NCBI GenBank assembly: GCA_002707985.1
Contig: PAOI01000066.1
Coordinates: 1-32,526, forward strand
Reading direction: 5' to 3'
Length of the DNA: 32,526 bases
Origin: Sphingomonas sp.
GTDB taxonomy: Bacteria > Pseudomonadota > Alphaproteobacteria > Sphingomonadales > Sphingomonadaceae
Made by a program: the position numbers and the translations under genes. The notes below the pieces were generated by a model. That model did not search any database. It saw nothing but the letters and a program-made list of their open reading frames with translations, and was not told where the DNA came from. Below are positions 1 to 7,870 of the stretch, one piece after another (the first letter of the stretch is position 1; each line of letters starts with the position of its first letter).

Positions 1-2
1 AA

Positions 3-149
3 AAGGACGAGATCCTGTCGCGGCTCGGCAAGCATAAACGTGGCGGCGGTTGCCTCTTCATCAGCAAGCTGGCCGATGTGGACGGGGCCGTGCTCGAGGA
101 ACTGATCGGTGCCTCGCTCGCGCATATGGACGCGACCTATCCGGACTAG
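3..149 (+). CDS. DUF1801-like protein, C-terminal fragment
   Basis: The last 48 codons of a gene that begins before the window and ends at a TAG. The readable tail contains the LGKHKRGGGCLFISKLADVD stretch followed by a short helix (VLEELIGASLAHM). That pattern, a Gly/Lys-rich turn, a C-L-F/Y-I strand and then K-L-A-D-V-D, is what I recognise from the C-terminus of small DUF1801 (YdhG-like) proteins of unknown function. The catalytic or binding role cannot be judged from a fragment. It converges on the acyl-CoA dehydrogenase across an 85-bp gap that holds a palindromic repeat. The family call rests on sequence memory of the tail only. Confidence 0.6.
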   Translation, partial: KDEILSRLGKHKRGGGCLFISKLADVDGAVLEELIGASLAHMDATYPD

Positions 150-178
150 CGGCTGTCGCTGACACGCGCTCAAATTCG

Positions 179-209
179 TCGTCATGCTGAACTCGTTTCA
201 GCATGACGA
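179..209. repeat. Palindromic intergenic repeat (REP-like)
   Basis: A perfect 13-bp inverted repeat, with arms TCGTCATGCTGAA (179-191) and TTCAGCATGACGA (197-209) around a 5-nt loop. It lies between two convergent gene ends. No T-run follows on either strand, so it looks more like an interspersed palindromic element than a classical terminator, although it could protect 3' ends. Motifs containing TGCTGAAC..GTTTCAGCA are common in sphingomonad intergenic regions (recalled, not searched). Confidence 0.65.
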
Positions 210-234
210 AGCGTGTGTGAGGGCGAATCCGGTT

Positions 235-1950
235 CTAGGCCGCGAAGGTCTCCGCGCTTACCGAATAAAGAACGTCGGCCCTGGCGGTTGCCGCGGCCTT
301 CAGTCCCAGCGCTTCGGGCACGATCTGATCGACATAAAAAGCCGTCGCCGCGCGCTTCATCGCTTCGAATTCGCTGTCGCCGATCGCTGCCGCCGCCTGT
401 TTTTCGAGCAGCCAGCCGCACACCGCGACCGAGAACATGGTGAGATAGGGATAGCTTGCCGCCAGCCGGTCATCGACTTCGGCTGCGAGCAGGCCCTTGG
501 TGATCTCCTCGAGCGCGTCGGCAAGCGCGGCAAGGTTGGGCGATTGCGCCGCAGTCCGGATCGCCGCGATCAGGCCCAAAGCGGTTTCGCCGCCATCCAT
601 GCTCAGCTTGCGGCCGACAAGGTCCGCCGCCTGAATGCCGTTGGTGCCTTCGTAAATGCGGAAGACGCGGCAGTCGCGATATTGCTGCGCGGCGCCGGTT
701 TCCTCGACAAAACCCATGCCGCCATGCACCTGAATACCCAGATCGGTGATTTCGCTTCCCAGATCGGTGGCATGTGCCTTGGCCATCGGTGTCAGCAGGT
801 CGAGCATCTTCTTCGCTGCCTTGTCACCCAGATGCGCGCGGTCGAGCATCGCGAAGGCGCGATAGACCAGCGCACGCGCTGCCATCGTCTGTGCCTTCAT
901 CCGCATCAGCATGCGGCGGACGTCGGGATGCTCGATAATCGCCACGCTCTCGCGGCTGGGGCTGCCTGCGCGCGCCGACTGGATACGTTCGCGGGCAAAG
1001 GCGACCGCGCGCTGGGTCGCACGTTCGGCGACCTGCACGCCTTCAAGGCCGACATTCAGGCGCGCATTGTTCATCATCGTGAACATCGCCGCGATGCCGC
1101 CCAGCTCGGGTCCGATCAGCGTGCCGATGCAATCGCCCTTGTCGCCGAAATTGAGCACGCAGGTCGGCGAACCGTGCAGCCCCATCTTGTGCTCGATCGA
1201 CGCGACGGTGACGTCGTTCCATTCGCCCGGATTGCCGTCGGCATCGAGCCGGTATTTGGGCACGAGGAACAGCGACAGTCCTTTGGTCCCTGCCGGCGCA
1301 TCGGGCGTGCGAGCGAGGACGAGGTGGACGATATTGTCCACCATGTCATGGTCGCCGAAGCTGATGAAAATCTTGGTGCCCGTAATTTCGAACGTGCCGT
1401 CGCCGACCGGTTCGGCGCGGGTCTTGAGCGCGCCGACATCGCTGCCCGCCGACGGTTCGGTCAGGTTCATTGTGCCCGTCCATTCACCGGTCGCGAGTTT
1501 GGGCAGATACGCCGCCTGCTGCTCGGGCGTGCCGTGATGCATCAGCGCCTCGATCGCGCCGACGGTCAGCGTCGGGGCGAGCGCGAAGCTGGCATTGGCT
1601 GTCCCGAGCGTTTCGAGCACCGCAGCGGAAAGCACCGCAGGCAGGCCCTGCCCGCCATATTTGGGCGGCGAGCCGATCGTGCCCCAGCCGCCCTCGACAT
1701 AGGCGCGATAGGCGGCGCCGAATCCCTCAGGCATCACCACGCCTTCGGGCGTCCATTTCGCGCCCACGGTATCGCCGATGCGATCAAGCGGCGCCCATTC
1801 GCCGGCAGCGAAGGCGCCGACGCCTTCGAGCACTGCGTCGATCAGGTCGGGCGTCGCATCGGCGAACTTCTCGTTCTCCGTCAGCTCGGCGATACCGGCG
1901 ACATGGTCGAGCACGAACCGTTGTTCGGTGACGGCGGGCGTAAAAGTCAT
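235..1950 (-). CDS. Acyl-CoA dehydrogenase, long DmdC-like type
   Basis: A 571-residue FAD-dependent acyl-CoA dehydrogenase that would catalyse alpha,beta-desaturation of an acyl-CoA thioester in the cytoplasm. Family hallmarks are MNLTEPSAGSDVG (about residues 161-173), QVHGGMGF (407-414) and RIYEGTNGIQ with the presumed catalytic base Glu434. The protein is longer than the roughly 380-residue classical enzymes. The extra C-terminal helical region (about 450-571) and the early layout match the group that includes 3-methylmercaptopropionyl-CoA dehydrogenase (DmdC) and many beta-oxidation paralogues. The substrate cannot be inferred, and no dmd or fad partners are adjacent. The start at 1950 is chosen because AGAGAGGA lies just upstream; a longer frame reaching 2010 lacks support. 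It is divergent from the Sua5 gene with a very short gap. Confidence 0.92.
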   Translation of the reverse strand: MTFTPAVTEQRFVLDHVAGIAELTENEKFADATPDLIDAVLEGVGAFAAGEWAPLDRIGDTVGAKWTPEGVVMPEGFGAAYRAYVEGGWGTIGSPPKYGGQGLPAVLSAAVLETLGTANASFALAPTLTVGAIEALMHHGTPEQQAAYLPKLATGEWTGTMNLTEPSAGSDVGALKTRAEPVGDGTFEITGTKIFISFGDHDMVDNIVHLVLARTPDAPAGTKGLSLFLVPKYRLDADGNPGEWNDVTVASIEHKMGLHGSPTCVLNFGDKGDCIGTLIGPELGGIAAMFTMMNNARLNVGLEGVQVAERATQRAVAFARERIQSARAGSPSRESVAIIEHPDVRRMLMRMKAQTMAARALVYRAFAMLDRAHLGDKAAKKMLDLLTPMAKAHATDLGSEITDLGIQVHGGMGFVEETGAAQQYRDCRVFRIYEGTNGIQAADLVGRKLSMDGGETALGLIAAIRTAAQSPNLAALADALEEITKGLLAAEVDDRLAASYPYLTMFSVAVCGWLLEKQAAAAIGDSEFEAMKRAATAFYVDQIVPEALGLKAAATARADVLYSVSAETFAA

Positions 1951-1997
1951 GATGTCCTCTCTTGTCGGCAATCGCGTCGGTCTATAGCGCCGCCTTT

Positions 1998-2951
1998 GTG
2001 ACCGGCACAAATCCGCCTTTTTCGACTCGCACCTTACGTTACGGCGCCGCCGCTGTGGCGGAAGCTGCCGACGTGATCCGCGCCGGCGGATGCGCCGCCG
2101 TGCCGACCGAAACGGTTTATGGGCTCGCCGCCGACGCGACTGATTCGCAGGCCGTGGCGGGTATCTATGCCGCCAAGGGGCGTCCGTCGTTCAACCCGCT
2201 GATCGTGCATGTCCCCGATCTGGCGGCGGCCGAAGCGATCGCGGTTTTCGACGATACCGCCCGCGCGCTCGCGGCGCGTTTCTGGCCCGGACCGCTGACG
2301 ATGGTGCTGCCGCTGCGCAGCGATGCGGCGATTGCCAGCCTTGTCACTGCCGGTCTTGCGACCGTGGCGATCCGCATGCCCGATCATCGCGCGATGCAGG
2401 CGCTGTTGCGCGCGAGCGGCGTGCCGCTGGCTGCGCCCTCTGCCAATGCCAGCGGCTCGATCAGCCCGACGCGCGCCGACCATGTCGCGAAAAGCCTGAA
2501 CGGGCGCATCCCGTTGATCCTCGACGACGGACCCACGCCGGGCGGAATCGAATCGACCATAGTTGCACCATCGCCAGCGCCGCGCCTGCTTCGCCCCGGC
2601 CCGATCACGGCCGAGGAAATCGCCATCCTGCTGGGCCAACCGGTCGGAGGGGCAGGGGCGGGGATCGAAGCCCCCGGCCAGTTGTCGAGCCATTATGCGC
2701 CGGGCAAGCCGGTGCGATTGAACGCCACGGCTGCGCAGCAGGGCGAATGGCTGATCGGATTTGGCGACGTGACTGGCGACGATACGCTGTCGGCCGGTGG
2801 AGATCCGGTTGAGGCCGCCGCCAATCTGTTCGATGCGCTGCATCGTGCCGATGCGGGGCAGGCGACGAGGATCGCCGTGGCGCCCATCTCCGAAACCGGC
2901 ATCGGCGCAGCCATCAACGATCGTCTGCGAAGGGCTGCACATCGCGGCTGA
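1998..2951 (+). CDS. L-threonylcarbamoyladenylate synthase (Sua5/YrdC type)
   Basis: Makes threonylcarbamoyl-AMP from threonine, bicarbonate and ATP, the first step of the universal t6A37 modification of ANN-decoding tRNAs. The YrdC domain is clear: VPTETVYGLAADA (about residues 35-47), the K-x-R / S-x-N signature in KGRPSFNPL (60-68) and the PSANASGSISPT loop. After it comes the Sua5-specific linker PGQLSSHYAPGKP and a C-terminal Sua5 domain, so this is the long Sua5 form rather than short TsaC. The start is uncertain. I prefer GTG at 1998 (317 residues). TTG at 1962 is in frame but has no ribosome-binding site and would leave only 11 bp to the divergent dehydrogenase start. It is separate from the other t6A genes. 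Confidence 0.93.
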   Translation: MTGTNPPFSTRTLRYGAAAVAEAADVIRAGGCAAVPTETVYGLAADATDSQAVAGIYAAKGRPSFNPLIVHVPDLAAAEAIAVFDDTARALAARFWPGPLTMVLPLRSDAAIASLVTAGLATVAIRMPDHRAMQALLRASGVPLAAPSANASGSISPTRADHVAKSLNGRIPLILDDGPTPGGIESTIVAPSPAPRLLRPGPITAEEIAILLGQPVGGAGAGIEAPGQLSSHYAPGKPVRLNATAAQQGEWLIGFGDVTGDDTLSAGGDPVEAAANLFDALHRADAGQATRIAVAPISETGIGAAINDRLRRAAHRG

Positions 2952-2965
2952 TCTGAATTAAATTC

Positions 2966-2993
2966 TTTACACCTGCGAAACGACGCATATTTT
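2966..2993 (+). promoter_or_regulatory. Candidate sigma-70-type promoter for aqpZ
   Basis: TTTACA (2966-2971) and TATTTT (2988-2993) are separated by 16 bp in an AT-rich patch that contrasts with the GC-rich surroundings. It lies about 60 bp upstream of the chosen aquaporin start. The match to consensus is moderate and was judged by eye. Confidence 0.3.
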
Positions 2994-3053
2994 CGGAATT
3001 GACAGCGAAGCTCACCCTTGCCGGGTTTGAGATACGCTGGCGGGGGAAAAGCT

Positions 3054-3785
3054 ATGTCGTCGATGCAGCGCGGACTTGCGGAACTGATCGGAACTTTCTG
3101 GCTGGTGTTCGGCGGATGCGGCAGTGCCGTGCTCGCCGCGGCTTTTCCGGATGTCGGGATCGGCCTCCTCGGCGTTTCGCTCGCCTTCGGCCTCACCGTG
3201 CTCACCATGGCCTATTCGATCGGCCATATTTCGGGCTGTCACCTCAATCCGGCGGTGACGATCGGACTTTGGGCGGGCGGACGCTTTCCGGCGAAGGACA
3301 TCGCGCTCTATGTCGCCGCCCAGGTCGTCGGCGCAGTGATTGCGGCGCTGCTCCTCTATTTTATCGCCTCGGGAGCTTCCGAATATGCCGGCGGGCTCGC
3401 CTCCAACGGGTTTGGCGAGCATTCGCCCGGCAATTTCAGCTTTGCCGCCGGCATGACGATCGAAGTCGTGCTGACCTTCATGTTCCTGCTGGTGATCATG
3501 GGGTCGACCGACACGCGCGCGCCTGCCGGTTTCGCGCCGATCGCCATCGGGCTGGGGCTCACGCTGATCCACCTGATTTCGATCCCGGTGACCAACACAT
3601 CGGTCAATCCGGCGCGCAGCACCGGACCGGCGCTGATCGAGGGCGGAATCGCCCTCAGCCAGCTTGTCTGGTTCTGGATCGCGCCGATCGTCGGCGGTTT
3701 GCTCGGCGGGCTGGCCTATAAGGCGCTGGGTGCCGAAGCGGGCACGCGTCCCCCGATCGAAGGGGAAGCACTGCCCGCCGAATAA
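3054..3785 (+). CDS. aqpZ: Aquaporin Z, water channel
   Basis: A 243-residue inner-membrane MIP-family channel. Both half-helix NPA motifs are present, in HLNPAVT (residues 63-69) and SVNPARS (183-189). The selectivity filter residues equivalent to E. coli AqpZ Phe43/His174/Thr183/Arg189 are visible as Phe45, His173, Thr182 and Arg188. These indicate a water-specific pore rather than a glycerol facilitator. Six membrane segments can be traced, and the short N-terminus begins [15 protein letters not shown]. The ATG at 3054 is preceded by a purine-rich GGGGGAAAAG. An in-frame TTG at 3018 is possible but not needed. The gene is monocistronic and converges on msrA with 16 bp between stop codons. 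Confidence 0.95.
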   Translation: MSSMQRGLAELIGTFWLVFGGCGSAVLAAAFPDVGIGLLGVSLAFGLTVLTMAYSIGHISGCHLNPAVTIGLWAGGRFPAKDIALYVAAQVVGAVIAALLLYFIASGASEYAGGLASNGFGEHSPGNFSFAAGMTIEVVLTFMFLLVIMGSTDTRAPAGFAPIAIGLGLTLIHLISIPVTNTSVNPARSTGPALIEGGIALSQLVWFWIAPIVGGLLGGLAYKALGAEAGTRPPIEGEALPAE

Positions 3786-3801
3786 GGATATTGGGGCGCC
3801 G

Positions 3802-4353
3802 TTATGCGGTGGCGGTGCCCTCTTCCTTCACGCGATTGGCGAAGCTCTTGCGGAGCTTCTTGAGCTTGGGCGGAATCACTGCCAGGCAATAGGGATTTCG
3901 CTGGCCTTCGCCTTCCCAATATTCCTGATGATAGTCCTCGGCGGGCCACCAGGTGCCCGGCTGTTCGATGCCGGTGACGATCGGCTGAGGCCATTCGCGC
4001 TGGTTGCGTTCGATCCCCATCATCGCCTTTTGCGCCTGCTGCGTGGAAAGCGGGAAGATCGCGCTGCGATATTGCGTGCCGACATCGTTGCCCTGACGGT
4101 TGAGCTGTGTCGGGTCGTGCGTCGCAAAGAAAATGTCGAGCAGTTCGTCGAAACCGATTTGTTCCGGATCATAGGTGACGCGGATCGCCTCGGCATGGCC
4201 GGTATCGCCGCCGCACACTTGCTTGTAAGTAGGATTGTCGACGCTTCCGCCGATATAGCCGCTTTCCACTTTCTCGACGCCGATAACGTCGTTGAACACC
4301 GCTTCGGTGCACCAGAAACAGCCTCCGGCGAGAATTGCCTGTTCGCTTGCCAT
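3802..4353 (-). CDS. msrA: Peptide methionine (S)-S-oxide reductase MsrA
   Basis: Reduces the S-epimer of methionine sulfoxide in free or protein-bound form, using thioredoxin. It is a 183-residue cytoplasmic protein with the active-site motif AGGCFWCTEAVF at the N-terminus (catalytic Cys12, second Cys15). The conserved YIGG...YKQVCGGDTGHAEAIRVTYDP and HDPTQLNRQGNDVGTQYRSAIF blocks are also present. A Cys near the C-terminus (NPYCLAVIPPK) is a likely resolving residue. The gene has a strong AAGGAG ribosome-binding site just upstream. It is divergent from galE across 64 bp and has no attached msrB. The length is normal for the family. Confidence 0.97.
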   Translation of the reverse strand: MASEQAILAGGCFWCTEAVFNDVIGVEKVESGYIGGSVDNPTYKQVCGGDTGHAEAIRVTYDPEQIGFDELLDIFFATHDPTQLNRQGNDVGTQYRSAIFPLSTQQAQKAMMGIERNQREWPQPIVTGIEQPGTWWPAEDYHQEYWEGEGQRNPYCLAVIPPKLKKLRKSFANRVKEEGTATA

Positions 4354-4417
4354 TATTGTCTCCTTGGCCTTGTAACATAGGATCGGCTAGGCGAGGCGCA
4401 ATCGCAGGCAGGGGAAC

Positions 4418-5419
4418 ATGATGCGCGAGGGATCGATACTCGTCACCGGCGGGGCCGGGTATATCGGCAGTCACGCGGTGCTTGCGCTGCTCGACGCGGG
4501 ATGGCGCGTCGTGGTGATCGACAATCTGGTGACCGGGTTCGACTGGGCGGTGGACCCCCGCGCCACGCTGGTAAAAGGTGCGATCGAGGACGACGCGCTG
4601 GTTCGCGCGACGATGCGCGATCATGATGTCCGCGCGGTGATGCACTTCGCCGGATCGGTGGTCGTGCCGGAATCGGTTTCCGATCCGCTAAAATATTATC
4701 GCAACAACACTGCCGCGAGCCGATCGCTGATCGAAAGCGCGGTGGTGTGCGGCGTGAAGCATTTCATCTTTTCTTCCACCGCAGCCACTTATGGCACGCC
4801 AGAAATCGTGCCCGTGGCCGAGGATTCGCCGCAACTGCCGATCAATCCCTATGGCACGTCGAAACTGATGACGGAGACGATGCTGCGCGACGTCGCGGCG
4901 GCGCATCCGTTCAACTATTGCGCTCTGCGTTATTTCAATGTCGCGGGCGCCGATCCGCAGGGGCGCAGCGGCCAGTCGACTGCGGGTGCGACGCACCTCA
5001 TCAAGATCGCAGTCGAGGCTGCGACCGGCAAGCGCGATCATGTCAGCGTGTTCGGTACCGATTACGATACGCGCGACGGCACCGGGGTGCGCGATTATAT
5101 CCATGTCAGCGATCTGGCCGCCGCGCATGTCCACGCGCTCGACCTGCTGATGGCGAGACCGACCGAAAGCCACAGGATGAATTGCGGCTATGGCCGCGGC
5201 TATTCGGTGCTCGAAGTGCTCGATGCGGTCGATCGCGTTACCAACAGAAAGCTCGACCGTCGCATGGGCCCGCGGCGTGCAGGCGATCCCGGCGAGCTGG
5301 TGGCCGATAACCGCCGTATCCTGGCAACGCTGCCCTGGCGTCCGCAGCGCGACGATCTCGACCTGATCGTCTCCGATGCGCTGGCGTGGGAACGCAAGCT
5401 TTCCGAACGCGACGGCTGA
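4418..5419 (+). CDS. galE: UDP-glucose 4-epimerase
   Basis: Interconverts UDP-glucose and UDP-galactose with bound NAD+, supplying galactosyl units for surface polysaccharides. It is an extended short-chain dehydrogenase fold of 333 residues. The nucleotide-binding TGGAGYIGS lies at residues 10-18, the catalytic SST at about 119-121, and YGTSK supplies Tyr145 and Lys149. The NYCALRYFNVAGADP and GVRDYIHVSDLA blocks are typical of GalE. Two ATG codons sit in tandem (4418 and 4421). The AGGGGAA upstream is slightly better spaced for the second. No other polysaccharide genes flank it. A hairpin and a repeat doublet follow its stop codon. Confidence 0.93.
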   Translation: MMREGSILVTGGAGYIGSHAVLALLDAGWRVVVIDNLVTGFDWAVDPRATLVKGAIEDDALVRATMRDHDVRAVMHFAGSVVVPESVSDPLKYYRNNTAASRSLIESAVVCGVKHFIFSSTAATYGTPEIVPVAEDSPQLPINPYGTSKLMTETMLRDVAAAHPFNYCALRYFNVAGADPQGRSGQSTAGATHLIKIAVEAATGKRDHVSVFGTDYDTRDGTGVRDYIHVSDLAAAHVHALDLLMARPTESHRMNCGYGRGYSVLEVLDAVDRVTNRKLDRRMGPRRAGDPGELVADNRRILATLPWRPQRDDLDLIVSDALAWERKLSERDG

Positions 5420-5452
5420 TTGCTGCATCTCGGCGCGGGACACCGGCAGGTT

Positions 5453-5483
5453 CCGGTTTCGCGGGAAAGCGCCTTGAAACCGG
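5453..5483. repeat. Hairpin downstream of galE
   Basis: Inverted repeat with CCGGTTTC (5453-5460) and GAAACCGG (5476-5483) around a 15-nt loop, 33 bp after the galE stop. There is no T-run, so it may stabilise the galE 3' end or belong to the repeat cluster that follows. Confidence 0.45.
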
Positions 5484-5495
5484 TTACATTAGCCC

Positions 5496-5579
5496 CCGTG
5501 CTCCTGCACTATGGCAGGAGCCCAGGACCCGAATTGGGGGGAGGAGGCCCTGGGTTCCCGCCATCGCGCGGGAACACGG
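5496..5579. repeat. Composite palindromic repeat (REP doublet)
   Basis: An 84-bp element with nested symmetry. The outer arms are CCGTG (5496-5500) and CACGG (5575-5579). Hairpin 1 is CTCCTGC/GCAGGAG (5501-5507/5514-5520). A middle stem is CCCAGG/CCTGGG (5521-5526/5549-5554). Hairpin 2 is GTTCCCGC/GCGGGAAC (5554-5561/5568-5575). The result can fold as a clover-like structure and resembles two REP units in inverted orientation. It sits between the convergent ends of galE and the TonB receptor. Confidence 0.65.
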
Positions 5580-5603
5580 AGTAATGCTGGCGCAGCCCAG
5601 CTT

Positions 5604-7673
5604 TTAGAGCTGGATGCGCGCCGTAAGCCGGATGTCGCGCCCCGCGAGCGGAGCATAGTCCTTAAGTATGCTCGCGTGGCGACGTGCGACAACGTCGAAA
5701 ATATTGTTCGCGGACAAGGTCAGGCTTGTACCGTTGCTTCCCCACGGTTTCCACGAAACCGATGCGTTGACCAGCGTGAAACCGTTGGTCGGTGTCTCGA
5801 ACGCGGTGATGCGAGTCTGTTCGAAATCATGCTCGACTTCGACCCGGGCGTTGAACAGATCGGATTGGGCTTCGATCCCGCCGAGCAGGCGGAGCGGCGG
5901 AATGCGCGGCACCGCACTGCCGTCGTCCAGTTCGGCGTGCACATAATCGGCCAGGCCGTCGACATTGATCGCATAGCTGCCCACGCTGGCGACGCGCACC
6001 GATGCTTCCGCCTCGAAACCGTAATAGGTCGCATCCGACTGGAAATAGGCGAAGACGGGCAGATCGTCCTCGGTCGCACCGGTCGGGGCGTCATAGATAT
6101 AATCGTGGAACCAGTCGGCATAGAGCGACGTCGCGAACGACCAGCCATCGCCGCTGCCTTTCAGCGTCGCCTCGGCGCCCCAGCTTTTTTCGGTGGTGAA
6201 ATCGGGATTGCCTACTTCATAGGCCTGCGTGCCCGCATGCGGGCCATCGGCGAACAACTCTTCAGCCGAAGGTGCGCGCTCGCTGTGCGACAGGTTGACG
6301 CCCAGCCGCAGGCCCTGTGCAACGGCATAGCTCGCACCCGCGGACACCGACACGCTGTCGAAATCGCGCTGCATCTGCGGATTGCCCAGATCCTCATCGG
6401 CAAAGGCGTGCAGGCTGGCGGTTTCGTATCGAGCGCCCGCTTCGGCCTTGAACGCGCCCCAGTCGAACGACTGAAGCGTGAAGATGCCATATTGCTGGGT
6501 ACGGTTGCGCGGCAGGAATTTCTCTTCGCCGATCACATTGAAGTCGCGGATCACAAACTGGCCGCCGACAGCGCCTTCCCAAACGCCATGCTGCGCCTGA
6601 ACAAGCTCCAGACGGCCTTCATAGCCCTGATTGTAGAAGGTTGTGCCGACCTCGCCCGTGTCCTCGATCTCGCTGTGCTGATAATCGGCAGCACCGACGC
6701 GCACGCGGATCTTGTCGAGCACGCCGCCGCCCGTGGCAACCTCGCCGCGCATGTCGAACCGGGTCTGGCGGACCTGAAGCTGCACCGCTTCGGCCTCGAT
6801 CGACGGATCGAGCGAATAGCGGATCGGCACGCCGTACAGGCTGTCATAATGGCTGACGACGAAGCCGAGATTATTCTCGCCATCGACGATCGCCAGACCG
6901 CCACCCACGTCCCAGGTGCGCGCCGCGCTGTTGGGCAGATCACCCTTCAGATCGGCGAGTTCCTGAATCTCCGGATCGGCACTGGCGGCGGCCTGCGCGC
7001 GCAGTGCGGGCGTCAGGATATAGCCGCCGGTGCGCAAATCGTCGGTTTCGGAAAAGCTGCCGTCGAGATGGAGCTGGAGCGGGCCTACCACCGGCACATC
7101 AGCGACGCCGCCGATCGACCGTTCCTTTGCTGCCGAGCCCAGCGTACCGATCGCGTCGAGGTGCAGCGGCGCTTCGGCCGCGCGGCGCGGGATGCGATTG
7201 TCGATCACATTGACGACGCCGCCGATCGCCGAGCTGCCGTACAGCAGCGCGGCGGGCCCGCGAAGCACTTCGATACGCTCGGCAGTCAGCGGATTGATGA
7301 CGACGGCATGGTCCGCCGATGCCGTCGATGCGTCGATGCTGCCGATCCCGTCGGTCATCACTGCAACGCGACCGCCCTGAAAGCCGCGCAGCACGGGACG
7401 CGAGGCATTGGGGCCGAAGCTCGATGCGGAAACGCCCGGCTGAGACGCCAGCGTTTCGCCGATGGTCGGTTTCAGTGCGCGGGTAAGGTCGACGCCGGAA
7501 ACGACGGACGTGCCCGACAGCACATCGGACTGCGCGCGCGCGAACGGGGCCGTGACGATGATTTCGGGCGATGCTTCCTGATGGGGATCGGTCTGGTCCG
7601 AATCGCGCGCCTGTTGCGCGGCAGCTGGGAAGGCGATCAGACAGGCGGAAGCGAGCAGCGCGAAACGGAACAT
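5604..7673 (-). CDS. TonB-dependent outer-membrane receptor, ZnuD-like
   Basis: A 689-residue outer-membrane beta-barrel receptor for a small metal-containing ligand, energised by TonB. The signal peptide is MFRFALLASACLIAFPAAAQ. After it come a short TonB-box-like EIIVTAP, a plug (about residues 45-160, with PVLRGFQGGRVAVMTDG and RIEVLRGPAALLYGSSAIGGVVNV), a barrel, and a C-terminal strand ending RIQL. The IDASTASADHAVVI plug segment and the SERAPSAEELFADGPHAGTQAYEVGN barrel segment resemble the zinc receptor ZnuD of Neisseria more than siderophore receptors. Zinc is an inference. The start at 7673 gives a clean signal peptide. A palindrome at 7716-7730 may be its metal-responsive operator. 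It lies downstream of tRNA-Lys on the same strand. Confidence 0.9.
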   Translation of the reverse strand: MFRFALLASACLIAFPAAAQQARDSDQTDPHQEASPEIIVTAPFARAQSDVLSGTSVVSGVDLTRALKPTIGETLASQPGVSASSFGPNASRPVLRGFQGGRVAVMTDGIGSIDASTASADHAVVINPLTAERIEVLRGPAALLYGSSAIGGVVNVIDNRIPRRAAEAPLHLDAIGTLGSAAKERSIGGVADVPVVGPLQLHLDGSFSETDDLRTGGYILTPALRAQAAASADPEIQELADLKGDLPNSAARTWDVGGGLAIVDGENNLGFVVSHYDSLYGVPIRYSLDPSIEAEAVQLQVRQTRFDMRGEVATGGGVLDKIRVRVGAADYQHSEIEDTGEVGTTFYNQGYEGRLELVQAQHGVWEGAVGGQFVIRDFNVIGEEKFLPRNRTQQYGIFTLQSFDWGAFKAEAGARYETASLHAFADEDLGNPQMQRDFDSVSVSAGASYAVAQGLRLGVNLSHSERAPSAEELFADGPHAGTQAYEVGNPDFTTEKSWGAEATLKGSGDGWSFATSLYADWFHDYIYDAPTGATEDDLPVFAYFQSDATYYGFEAEASVRVASVGSYAINVDGLADYVHAELDDGSAVPRIPPLRLLGGIEAQSDLFNARVEVEHDFEQTRITAFETPTNGFTLVNASVSWKPWGSNGTSLTLSANNIFDVVARRHASILKDYAPLAGRDIRLTARIQL

Positions 7674-7715
7674 GGAGACCCCTTTATGGTGTTTGTTGCG
7701 CCGCAATAGACGTGA

Positions 7716-7730
7716 TGATATAAAGTATCA
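7716..7730. promoter_or_regulatory. Candidate metalloregulator operator upstream of TonB receptor
   Basis: An AT-rich inverted repeat, TGATA-N5-TATCA, 43 bp upstream of the ZnuD-like receptor start. Its size, AT content and position suit a Fur/Zur-family site. I cannot match it to a verified consensus for this genus. Confidence 0.35.
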
Positions 7731-7794
7731 ATACCGATGCGTGAGCTGCCGATGCAACTTATCGCATTTGCGCTTCGATTTGTCGGGAAGGCGT

Positions 7795-7870
7795 TGGTGG
7801 GTCCGCCGGGGCTCGAACCCGGGACCTCTCGATTAAAAGTCGCTTGCTCTACCGACTGAGCTACGGACCC
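7795..7870 (-). tRNA. tRNA-Lys (anticodon UUU)
   Basis: A 76-nt tRNA read on the minus strand. The 7-bp acceptor stem is GGGTCCG/CGGACCC, the D-arm contains GCTCAGTCGGTAGAGC, the anticodon loop CTTTTAA displays UUU, the T-arm contains GGTTCGAGCC, and CCA is encoded at the 3' end. The first ten bases overlap the end of folK on the same strand. Bases U8-A9-G10 are the folK stop codon. This suggests read-through from folK or an internal promoter, followed by RNase P trimming. Confidence 0.97.

Noticed and set aside
184..2001. A 605-residue plus-strand frame opposite the acyl-CoA dehydrogenase
   Set aside because: There are no recognisable motifs, it is Arg/His/Gln-rich, and it starts inside a palindromic repeat. 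The minus strand encodes a complete dehydrogenase.
5511..7709. A 732-residue plus-strand frame opposite the ZnuD-like receptor
   Set aside because: It is an antisense shadow that begins within the repeat doublet. The composition is implausible for a protein.
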